From Cellvibrionaceae bacterium (GTDB taxonomy: Bacteria; Pseudomonadota; Gammaproteobacteria; Pseudomonadales; Cellvibrionaceae): DNA of 29,515 bases. The first letter of the stretch is position 1; each line of letters opens with the position of its first letter. This document shows positions 1 through 7,258 of the stretch, piece after piece. The notes under the pieces are model-generated. The model was not told the origin of the DNA, ran no database searches, and was given only the letters and a program-made list of their open reading frames with translations. The stretch is taken from NCBI GenBank assembly GCA_021151615.1, contig JAGKXA010000024.1, forward strand, positions 1 through 29,515, written 5' to 3'. A program made the position numbers and the translations under genes.

Positions 1-137
1 TCAACTTCTTCGCCCTGACCTATGTCAGCGGTAAAGGTGATCACTTCGCAGTTATAGTTTTCTTGCAGCCATTTGACGATCACTGAGGTATCCAGGCCGC
101 CTGAATAGGCCAGAACCACTTTCTTGATAGAAGACAT
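1..137 (-). CDS. argG: Argininosuccinate synthase, N-terminal fragment
   Basis: ArgG joins citrulline and aspartate with ATP to give argininosuccinate in cytoplasmic arginine synthesis. Only about 45 N-terminal residues lie inside the window; the rest runs off the left edge. The visible part starts MSSIKKVVLAYSGGLDTS, which holds the SGGLDTS pyrophosphate-binding loop of N-type ATP pyrophosphatases, followed by a stretch like EVITFTADIGQGEE, typical of ArgG. The ATG at 137 is preceded by GGGAG at a suitable distance. A sigma70-like promoter lies 47-75 bases upstream (184-212). The fragment is short but the match to the family is unmistakable. Confidence 0.95.
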   Translation of the reverse strand, partial: MSSIKKVVLAYSGGLDTSVIVKWLQENYNCEVITFTADIGQGEEV

Positions 138-183
138 AGGGGGCTCCCACTAAAATTCGTTAACGATCCACTTGGGGCAGGTG

Positions 184-212
184 CTTATACGGGCGCGGGA
201 TTGTACTCGCAA
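184..212 (-). promoter_or_regulatory. Putative sigma70 promoter of argG
   Basis: Read on the minus strand, TTGCGA and TATAAG are separated by exactly 17 nt and lie about 47 nt upstream of the argG start. This is a good match to the -35/-10 consensus. Seen in sequence only; no transcription start is known. Confidence 0.5.
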
Positions 213-291
213 GCTTGCTAAATTCCCACACTTATCAGGGTTAAATGCCGGTTTTTAGCAGTAAATGACAATGGCTCCCAACATCACCACC

Positions 292-316
292 AAAACAAAA
301 GCAGCCCTCAGGCTGC
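292..316 (-). terminator. Intrinsic terminator of the Cache chemoreceptor gene
   Basis: On the minus strand the perfect stem GCAGCC-TGAG-GGCTGC is followed by TTTTGTTTTG. It sits 37 nt beyond the stop codon of the 354-2249 gene and separates it from argG. Confidence 0.8.
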
Positions 317-353
317 CTCGTAAAGTTAGATTTTGAGTAAGTGTGGAAGATCA

Positions 354-2249
354 CTACAATCGGAAACTGGATACCTTGTCATTGAGGCCCAGTGCCAAGT
401 CCTGCAAACTTTTAGCGCGCGCCTCGCCCTGATTCGCATCGGCCGCTGCCTCTTCGGCAACACGCTGGATCGCAGTGATATTACCCAACACTTCTTTTAC
501 AACATGACTCTGCTCTTCCGCTGCGGTCGCAATCTGCACCGCCATACCACTAATTGCACCCACGGCAGAATTTATCCGGTTGAGTGACTCGGAAGCGCTG
601 TCTGCATTTTGCACACTGCCGCTCGCCAGATGACTGCCCTCCTCCATAATCGCCACCGCGTTTTGCGCTGTGGATTGCAAGCTGCCAATCATCGCCTGGA
701 TTTCCTCGGTACTCGCATGGGTTCGCTGGGACAACACTCGCACCTCATCGGCAACCACGGCAAAGCCACGCCCCTGCTCACCGGCGCGAGCTGCCTCAAT
801 GGCGGCATTGAGTGCGAGCAAGTTGGTCTGCTCGGCAATGCCTTTAATGGTGGCAAGAATACCGCTGATGTTTTGCGCATTGGTATTAAGGGTGGAGATA
901 ACAGTACCCGCCTGATCCACCTTTTTCGCCAGCACCACAATGGAATCGCGGGTTTTATCAACCTGTTGCTTACCCGCTTCTGCGCTGTTGACCGACTCGC
1001 GCACTGAGTCTGCAGTGTGTTCAGCGTGATGGGCAATTTCCTGGGTGGCATTGGTCATTTCATTCATGGCCTGCGCAACCATACCGATTTGCTGTTGCTG
1101 TTCATTCAACTCGCGCACCGAAGTCACTGCCGAGTCTGCCATGGCGCGGGCATTATCCTGCAAGTCGTTAGCCTGGGCGCGAATATGGCGCACCAGGTCA
1201 TTCATATGATCAACAAACGAATTAAAGTTCTCTGCCAATCGTCCTACTTCATCATTAGAGGTGACCGACAACCGACGCGATAAGTCACCACCGCCAGAGG
1301 CGATTTGCGACAGTGATTCAGATACGTTATGCAGTGGTTGCAACAGCACGCCATTGAGCCAATTGAGTGCGAGAATCGTTGCCACCAGCAACACCAAAAT
1401 CGCCACCAACTGCCCCAGCAAGGTGGATTGCACCGGCCCCACCAACAAATCCCGCTCGGATACCATTACCAGCGTTAAATCCGTTTTGGGAATGGCACTC
1501 GCAAATACCTGAAAGGGCTTATTGTCGATAGTTACCAGATGCAAATCGTCTTTATCACGCAATATCCGCTCCAGCGCGGTCGGCGTGAGATCGGCTGAAA
1601 TATCCGCTAAAGACTTACTCAAGAGGTTTTTATCCGCATGGGCAAACACCTTCCCGCTGCGGGCGATAAACATATAACCATTGCCCGGCAAATCGATATC
1701 GCGCAACTGCTGGACAATATCATCAATCACCACATCCACACCCAAAATGGCTTTGATGGTGCCATCGCCATTGAGTACCGCTCGCCCGAGCGACACTACA
1801 TTTTTACCGGTGGCTGAAGCAACGGAAGGATTATCAATATAGGTTTCGCGCGGATTTTTCGTTGCAGCGATATACCAGCCCCAGACTCGTGGGTCGTCGT
1901 TGCCGGGTGCCATGACCAGATTGTTGGCGTTGTAGAGTTTGCCATCAGCAAAGGCGAGAAAACTGTTATCCACATCAGCCGAAATTTTTACCTGGGTCAG
2001 GTGCGCGTTGTAGTTCTCTTCGGTGGCAGCGGCAGGAAAACCTTCCAATGCCTTGCCTTTAAGTGCAAACCAATCGCTTACATATTTGCTGAAAGTGGCG
2101 GAAATACCTGCGATTTGGCGGTTGATGTTAACTTCCATCGCCGTCATGGCCGAGGAATAGGAAAGATAGGAAACAGCACAGCCGACTAGTAAAAGGGAAA
2201 CAGCGACCGACGCACTGATTTTTTTGCGTAGTGACCAACGAGTAGCCAT
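354..2249 (-). CDS. Methyl-accepting chemotaxis protein with periplasmic double-Cache domain
   Basis: Transmembrane chemoreceptor of 631 aa that should signal to a CheA-CheW complex. Order: short cytoplasmic N-terminus (MATRWSLRKK), TM1 around residues 12-30, a Cache-type periplasmic domain to about 280, TM2 (LVAILVLLVATILALNWL), HAMP, then the MA signalling domain with the conserved hairpin tip (GIAEQTNLLALNAAIEAARA and GRGFAVVADEVR). The Cache domain has the usual DPR...WY and GVDV elements, but the position normally holding the second Arg in DPRxRxWY is Trp (DPRVWGWY), so classical amino-acid binding is doubtful. I chose the ATG at 2249 because CGGAG precedes it and TM1 then starts normally; an upstream ATG at 2351 adds 34 residues without a ribosome site. 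No C-terminal W-x-x-F tail. It stands alone with its own terminator. Ligand unknown. Confidence 0.92.
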   Translation of the reverse strand: MATRWSLRKKISASVAVSLLLVGCAVSYLSYSSAMTAMEVNINRQIAGISATFSKYVSDWFALKGKALEGFPAAATEENYNAHLTQVKISADVDNSFLAFADGKLYNANNLVMAPGNDDPRVWGWYIAATKNPRETYIDNPSVASATGKNVVSLGRAVLNGDGTIKAILGVDVVIDDIVQQLRDIDLPGNGYMFIARSGKVFAHADKNLLSKSLADISADLTPTALERILRDKDDLHLVTIDNKPFQVFASAIPKTDLTLVMVSERDLLVGPVQSTLLGQLVAILVLLVATILALNWLNGVLLQPLHNVSESLSQIASGGGDLSRRLSVTSNDEVGRLAENFNSFVDHMNDLVRHIRAQANDLQDNARAMADSAVTSVRELNEQQQQIGMVAQAMNEMTNATQEIAHHAEHTADSVRESVNSAEAGKQQVDKTRDSIVVLAKKVDQAGTVISTLNTNAQNISGILATIKGIAEQTNLLALNAAIEAARAGEQGRGFAVVADEVRVLSQRTHASTEEIQAMIGSLQSTAQNAVAIMEEGSHLASGSVQNADSASESLNRINSAVGAISGMAVQIATAAEEQSHVVKEVLGNITAIQRVAEEAAADANQGEARAKSLQDLALGLNDKVSSFRL

Positions 2250-2315
2250 TGTCTGGACTCCGGAGTAGTGGTTGACCTGCACCAGCGGGTTAATGGGTTG
2301 GCAAATATTGTTATA

Positions 2316-2328
2316 ACGCTCTAAGCGT
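2316..2328. promoter_or_regulatory. Short dyad upstream of the Cache chemoreceptor gene
   Basis: ACGCT-CTA-AGCGT is a perfect 5-bp inverted repeat about 70 bp upstream of the 2249 start, next to a TATAAC that could be a -10 element on the minus strand. It could be an operator, but a dyad this short may be chance. Confidence 0.25.
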
Positions 2329-2390
2329 GCCCGCCGGGTTGATGAGCCCATCCATGGAATTGTTATGGTTGCAACCGCTATTGTTAGGAC

Positions 2391-3869
2391 TTATACGGTG
2401 ACAACTGCTTGCTCCAGCAACTTATCGGCATAAGCCCGCAATTGCTTGAGCAAATTTTGCTGTTGTTCACTAAGACTAGCATCGGTAACAAGCTGCGCCA
2501 GTCGCGCATAAAACTCCGCCAGGGTCAGACCGGATTGCGCGTTTTGATCGGTGAGTCGCCAATGGCAAAAGGCTTTCCAGCGCGCTTGTTCATTGGGGGT
2601 AAGACTGGAGGGAAAATTGCGCGCGCGATAGCGAAATAACATTTCGTTCAGGCGAGCATCGCGAAAATCAAAACACCCGGTTGCCAGGGCTTCTGCATCA
2701 GCCTGTCGCACCCGGTTCATCAACCGCTTGTCATGTTCCTCAAAAAAACCACTGTAAAGCATCTGCTCCGGATCTGTTTTTTCCGCAAAATTATTTTCAC
2801 TGTAAAGCTGGAACAGGGTTTTCTGCAGGCGCTGCTGCTCATCCAACGTCAGATTGCGCAGTTGGTTCCAAGAGTGTTCGCATACAGATTTATCAATCTG
2901 CAAGCGCTGCGCCGTTGCATCATCCAACATACCGGCGGGCAACAACATAGGCGTTTTATTTAAATGGATTTCCTTTAATGCCAGCCGCTCCACCCCCTCG
3001 GGCAGATCCTCTGTGCGGGTGTATAAACGCAAGCGCAATTCATCGACGGAGAGGGTTAACAAGGTCTTGGGATCAGCGGATAAATTAAATGCAATGACCG
3101 AATTTTTATTGGTGGGATGCATAGCAAGGGGCAATACCAGGGCGGCATTGCCATTTTCTGCGGGAAAGCGCGATGAAATATGCAGCAGAGGTTTGTGGTT
3201 ATCAATATCGATCATACTCGCAGCGAAGCGTTTATCGCGCAATTTATAGGCGTATTCATAGAGTTTGGGTTGGCGGGTTTTGATCAGCCTGGCCACGGCG
3301 ATAGTGGCGTAAACATCCGAAAGCGCGTCGTGCGCCGCCTCGTGCAACAGGCCATTGGCGCGGGTCAGCATCTCCAATTTGAAGCAGGGGCGACCATCCT
3401 CGTAATCCGGCCATTGAATTCCTTCGGGGCGCAAGGCGCGGGTCATGCGTACCATATCGATAATGTCCCAGCGCGAATTACCATTACGCCACTCACGCTC
3501 ATAAGGGTCATAGAAATTGCGATAGAGCGTGTAGCGGGTGACTTCATCATCAAAGCGGATGGAATTAAACCCCACCCCACAGGTGCCCGGGCGGGATAAT
3601 TCGGCATGAATCCGCGCGATAAACTGATACTCCGGCAACCCCTGTTCCGACGCAACCTGAGGCAATAAACCGGTGATGAGGCAGGCCTCGGGTTTGGGCA
3701 ACACATCGGGCGCAGGCTGGCAGTAAATCATTAAAGGTTCGCCGATAATATTCAGCTCCTCATCCGTGCGCACCCCGGCAAATTGCGAGGGGCGATCAAG
3801 CGCAGGCACCTCGCCCCAGGTCTCGTAATCATGCCAATAGAGAGTGTTTTGCTGTGCGCCTTTCGTCAT
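2391..3869 (-). CDS. sbcB: Exodeoxyribonuclease I (ExoI)
   Basis: Processive 3'-5' single-strand DNA exonuclease used in mismatch repair and recombination. The N-terminus carries DEDD-family exonuclease motif I (HDYETWG, D14 and E16, close to D15/E17 of the E. coli enzyme). Motif II lies in GVGFNSIRFDDEVTRY and motif III in HDALSDVYATIAVARL. The C-terminal half has the ExoI-specific region (SGFFEEHDKRLM, FRYRARNFP). From the ATG at 3869 it is 492 aa, near the 475 aa of E. coli SbcB. An open frame continues to 3998, but the extra 43 residues look like leader sequence and the family start sits just before the exonuclease motif. The ribosome site is weak. Divergent from can, with a dyad between the two genes. 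Confidence 0.95.
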   Translation of the reverse strand: MTKGAQQNTLYWHDYETWGEVPALDRPSQFAGVRTDEELNIIGEPLMIYCQPAPDVLPKPEACLITGLLPQVASEQGLPEYQFIARIHAELSRPGTCGVGFNSIRFDDEVTRYTLYRNFYDPYEREWRNGNSRWDIIDMVRMTRALRPEGIQWPDYEDGRPCFKLEMLTRANGLLHEAAHDALSDVYATIAVARLIKTRQPKLYEYAYKLRDKRFAASMIDIDNHKPLLHISSRFPAENGNAALVLPLAMHPTNKNSVIAFNLSADPKTLLTLSVDELRLRLYTRTEDLPEGVERLALKEIHLNKTPMLLPAGMLDDATAQRLQIDKSVCEHSWNQLRNLTLDEQQRLQKTLFQLYSENNFAEKTDPEQMLYSGFFEEHDKRLMNRVRQADAEALATGCFDFRDARLNEMLFRYRARNFPSSLTPNEQARWKAFCHWRLTDQNAQSGLTLAEFYARLAQLVTDASLSEQQQNLLKQLRAYADKLLEQAVVTV

Positions 3870-3904
3870 CGTATATCTACCAACCAAGGAAAATAACTGG
3901 TCAT

Positions 3905-3936
3905 TGTTACACTGGAATAAAAGCTGCAATGTAACA
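3905..3936. promoter_or_regulatory. Inverted repeat between sbcB and can
   Basis: The arms TGTTACACTG (3905-3914) and CAATGTAACA (3927-3936) pair over 10 bp with one mismatch and a 12-bp spacer. The 7-bp core TGTTACA/TGTAACA is perfect. It lies in the 176-bp divergent region, 36 bp from the sbcB start and 110 bp from the can start. The size suits a dimeric repressor or activator, but I cannot assign it to a known regulator. Confidence 0.4.
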
Positions 3937-4045
3937 CTCAGCGACCACTTTCCCCTATACTGCCGGCTGAATTTAGCGACCCCAAGTAACCGTCTCACGT
4001 TAGTTCAAGAGATCAAATTCGTAATAAGAGATATTGGAGCCTGCC

Positions 4046-4675
4046 ATGAGCGATTTAGAAAGCCTGTTTGCCGCCAACGTAAAATGGGCAACAGATATCA
4101 AACGGGAAGACCCCGAGTTTTTTTCCAATCTGGCCAAACAACAAGCCCCGGAATATTTATGGATAGGCTGCTCCGACAGCCGCGTACCCGCCAACCAGAT
4201 TCTCAACCTTGCGCCCGGTGAAATTTTTGTGCACCGCAATGTAGCAAACGTAGTAATTCACACTGATTTGAATTGCATGACGGTATTAAATTACGCCGTT
4301 GAATTTTTGAAGGTGAAGCACGTGATGGTTACCGGCCACTATGGTTGCGGTGGTGTACGTGCAGCGCTGGAAAATCAAAAGCTGGGCTTGATTGATTACT
4401 GGCTACGCAATATCCGCGATGTGTATTACAACAACAAAAACATTCTTGATCGCCTGGATGATCAAGATCAGCGTGTAAACCGCCTGTGCGAACTCAACGT
4501 AATCCAGCAGGTAGACAATATTTCTCGCAGCAATATTGTGCAAAACGCCTGGGCACGCGGCCAGGAACTTACCATCCACGGTTGGATTTATGACATTCAC
4601 GATGGCATCTTGCACAAACTGACACCGCCCATCGATTCCATAGAGCAAATCCCCGAGCAGTACCGCCTGTATTAA
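4046..4675 (+). CDS. can: Beta-class carbonic anhydrase
   Basis: Interconverts CO2 and bicarbonate, supplying bicarbonate to carboxylases in air-grown cells. The 209-aa protein aligns with E. coli Can without gaps through the active site. Zinc ligands C42, D44 (in GCSDSRVPA), H98 and C101 (in GHYGCGG) have the same numbers as in E. coli, and R46 completes the Asp-Arg dyad. HRNVAN and the LCELNV...TIHGW segments are also family-typical. I start at the ATG at 4046, with GGAG six bases upstream; an in-frame TTG at 4034 would place that GGAG inside the gene. Divergent from sbcB and convergent with phhB, leaving 21 bases between the two stop codons and no visible terminator. Confidence 0.97.
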   Translation: MSDLESLFAANVKWATDIKREDPEFFSNLAKQQAPEYLWIGCSDSRVPANQILNLAPGEIFVHRNVANVVIHTDLNCMTVLNYAVEFLKVKHVMVTGHYGCGGVRAALENQKLGLIDYWLRNIRDVYYNNKNILDRLDDQDQRVNRLCELNVIQQVDNISRSNIVQNAWARGQELTIHGWIYDIHDGILHKLTPPIDSIEQIPEQYRLY

Positions 4676-4696
4676 TTTACCGATTCAATATCTCTT

Positions 4697-5053
4697 TTAT
4701 GATTTATCTGGCGCAAACCGGGCACTGAAAAGCTGCTCGGTTTTGGCCGCCATAATTGCATCATTTTCATGTAACCCTCTTATTTTGTGCGTCCACCACC
4801 GCACAGTTACTTTTCCCCACTCAGTTAACAGCGAGGGATGATGTCCGTATTCCTCAGCCAGGGAACCCACAGCCTGGGTAAATGCCATGGCCTGTAAAAA
4901 GTTCTTGAATTTATAGGTTTGCACCAACTGGTTGATTCCATCAACTATATCTAGCTCCCAGCCAGGCAACTCCGCCAATACTTTCGCCAGTTCTTCCGGG
5001 GTCAACGGCGGCGAATCCCCCCGACATGCGCTACAGTTTTTGTCAGTCAACAT
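4697..5053 (-). CDS. phhB: Pterin-4a-carbinolamine dehydratase
   Basis: Dehydrates 4a-hydroxytetrahydropterin, recycling the pterin cofactor of aromatic amino acid hydroxylases such as PhhA. The 118-aa protein has the whole family signature: LPGWELD near the start of the fold, EEYGHHP with the paired catalytic histidines, then VTVRWWTHKIRGLHENDAIMA. An N-terminal CSAC pair precedes the fold, as in some bacterial homologs. Start ATG at 5053 with AAGGAA upstream. No phenylalanine hydroxylase gene lies in the window, so it may serve a distant phhA or another pterin enzyme. Its start codon is only 26 bp from that of the divergent histidine kinase. Confidence 0.93.
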   Translation of the reverse strand: MLTDKNCSACRGDSPPLTPEELAKVLAELPGWELDIVDGINQLVQTYKFKNFLQAMAFTQAVGSLAEEYGHHPSLLTEWGKVTVRWWTHKIRGLHENDAIMAAKTEQLFSARFAPDKS

Positions 5054-5079
5054 AACTTCTATTCCTTATCAGGGTTGCA

Positions 5080-7062
5080 ATGATTTTTAACGAACAAGAC
5101 CCGATTAATCCAGGTACTGGAGGTTTTCACCCCAGCTACAGACTCAAACTCGCGAGCCTCGTCCTACCGTTAGTATTGTTCATTTTTATGGTAAGCGCCC
5201 TGGAACTGGCAATTCGTAGCAACCAGAGCCAGTTGCGCAGCCAACAGCTACAGCAGTTGGGTAAAGATGTCGCGAACGTCGGCCGCTTATTAGAGCAGGA
5301 GCTAAATGCATCTATTTATTTACTCAATGGTTTGCAAGCTTATGTGGAATCAAAAGGGGGAGTACTCGTTGGCCAGGAGCTCGCCCCCTGGTTAACCAAC
5401 TTGCAAACCCGCAGCCGTCATATTCGCAACATCGGCCTCGCACCGGGCAATCGTATTGCCTACATCTTTCCCCTGGAAGGTAATGAAAAAGCACTCGGCC
5501 TTTATTACCCCGACAACCTTACCCAATGGCCAGCGGTGGAAAAAGTGATCCGGTCGCGGATTGCAACGCTGATTGGCCCCATACCGCTTCAGCAAGGTGG
5601 CCAAGGGCTAATTTACCGCTCACCGGTATATCTGAATGGGGACATATACTGGGGGATCATCAGCGTGGTTATTAATGCAGATACTCTTTTTAACCGATTA
5701 ATGATGGATGCTGATGAGCATAATTTATCACTCCACATCATAGACCTGAGTTCATCCGAGACCATTGCCGGGCAAAGTATTACCACTGGCTATGTACAGG
5801 CCGACCTGGCAATCAATTTGCCCGGCCGCCAATGGAAACTAATAGCAGCTGCTGAGCCTATCCCTATGAGCCCAACCCTAACCAGCCTAAGGATCGGAGG
5901 TTGGCTAGTGGCAATAGCATGTATGATATTGCTAGCACGCTTTTTTCAGGAGGTTAAAGCACGCGCTCAAACATTACTGACATTACGCGAAAGCCAACAA
6001 CGTTTTGCGCGAATGTTTACCACCTCCCCACAGGGCCTTGCACTGCTCGATAACAACGGCCAGTGGATTGAAGTAAACCCTAGTCTCTACCGAATACTGG
6101 ATTACAACCTGCTCGATTTCGAACACCTTCAGTTCGTCGATATATTCGCGAAGGAATCTCAGCCTCAGGTTGTTAACCAGATGCAAGATATTCGTAATCA
6201 ATACGCCACACAGGCCAACCACAGCTGCCAATTTGAAGCAAACTTGGTACGCGGAAATGGCGAACTGTTTACAGGCTTCATTACACTCGGAATCTGCTAT
6301 CGGCATCAGGAAGAGACGCATTGGTTGCTACAAGTATTGGATATCAGCGAACGAACCCGGCTGGACCAGCTAAAAAATGAGTTTGTCTCGGTCGTGAGCC
6401 ACGAATTACGCACTCCACTTACCTCTATCATGGGTTCCCTTAAATTACTGGAGAGCGGCCAACTGCAACAAAACCCCGCAAGCAGCGAAAAAATATTGCA
6501 GATTGCTGTTCAAAATAGCGAGCGCCTTGCGCGCCTCATCAATGACTTGTTGGACATGGACAAATTGATTGCTGGAAAAATAGAGTTTGAATTAAAAGAG
6601 TGCGACCTGCTGCCATTAATTGAAAAAACTCTAGAATCCTTCCGTCCCTACGCCTTGCAGCATCAGGTTAGTTACAAATTACTAGCCCCAGATGAGTCAC
6701 TGTTTGTTAGGGTCGACACATTGCGATTACAACAGGTCATTACTAACCTGCTATCCAATGCAGCAAAATTTTCGCCGCCCAATAGCGAAATAATCATTGC
6801 AGTAACTTCTGAATTGCAACAGGTGCGAATACAAATTCAAGATCAGGGAGAGGGGATTGCAGAAGAGAACCAGCAAAAATTATTCAAAAAATTTTCACAG
6901 ATTGATTCGTCATCTACGCGCCACAAAGGCGGCAGCGGCTTGGGCTTGGCAATCAGCAAGGAGTTAATAGAAAGAATGGGTGGGTATATTGGCGTCAACT
7001 CATCATTGGGAGCAGGTAGTTGCTTTTACGTTACACTGCCGCGTTCCAATACAGAACATTAA
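5080..7062 (+). CDS. CHASE-PAS sensor histidine kinase
   Basis: Membrane sensor kinase of 660 aa without a receiver domain. Order: TM1 about residues 26-45, periplasmic region of about 220 residues resembling a CHASE domain (LLNGLQAYVES, RHIRNIGLAPGNRI, GLIYRSPVY), TM2 about 272-288, PAS from about 308 to 430 (RMFTTSPQGLALLDNNGQW), HisKA with phospho-accepting H441 in SHELRTPL, and HATPase_c with N-box N556/N560 (NLLSNAAKF), G1 D588-Q-G-E-G592 and G2 GGSGLGLAIS around 617-626. All catalytic motifs are intact, so it should autophosphorylate. The CHASE call rests on size and position more than on a clear motif. No adjacent response regulator; its partner must be elsewhere or in the nearby che operon. 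A catalytically degenerate kinase follows 196 bp downstream on the same strand. Confidence 0.9.
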   Translation: MIFNEQDPINPGTGGFHPSYRLKLASLVLPLVLFIFMVSALELAIRSNQSQLRSQQLQQLGKDVANVGRLLEQELNASIYLLNGLQAYVESKGGVLVGQELAPWLTNLQTRSRHIRNIGLAPGNRIAYIFPLEGNEKALGLYYPDNLTQWPAVEKVIRSRIATLIGPIPLQQGGQGLIYRSPVYLNGDIYWGIISVVINADTLFNRLMMDADEHNLSLHIIDLSSSETIAGQSITTGYVQADLAINLPGRQWKLIAAAEPIPMSPTLTSLRIGGWLVAIACMILLARFFQEVKARAQTLLTLRESQQRFARMFTTSPQGLALLDNNGQWIEVNPSLYRILDYNLLDFEHLQFVDIFAKESQPQVVNQMQDIRNQYATQANHSCQFEANLVRGNGELFTGFITLGICYRHQEETHWLLQVLDISERTRLDQLKNEFVSVVSHELRTPLTSIMGSLKLLESGQLQQNPASSEKILQIAVQNSERLARLINDLLDMDKLIAGKIEFELKECDLLPLIEKTLESFRPYALQHQVSYKLLAPDESLFVRVDTLRLQQVITNLLSNAAKFSPPNSEIIIAVTSELQQVRIQIQDQGEGIAEENQQKLFKKFSQIDSSSTRHKGGSGLGLAISKELIERMGGYIGVNSSLGAGSCFYVTLPRSNTEH

Positions 7063-7258
7063 AATCCCCATACACAAGTTTTCACCGGGTAATTTCCTGT
7101 AAGGGAATTCGCCAGCAGAAGGGATTATGATAGCTGGCACAATCTGGCCTCCATTACTCTAGAATCCACGCCATGCTGTTCTATACTCAAAACAACATTG
7201 CGTATCAGGTCACACGGGTCACCTATTTCAACCATAACTTCTATCGCTGGAATACCCG
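7063..7258 (+). other. Leader region between the two kinase genes
   Basis: 196 bp without a convincing gene. It holds a near-palindrome AATTTCC-TGTA-AGGGAATT at 7091-7109 that lacks a T-run, so it is more like an operator than a terminator. A minus-strand open frame (7125-7376) crosses into the next gene and resembles nothing I know. No clear promoter. Confidence 0.3.

Noticed and set aside
2250..2351. Upstream start adding 34 residues to the first chemoreceptor
   Set aside because: No ribosome site, and the added residues would precede a normal receptor N-terminus.
7132..7147. Sigma54 promoter (TGGCAC) before the pseudokinase gene
   Set aside because: The required GC element (TTGCA-like) is absent at the proper spacing; GGCC is found instead.
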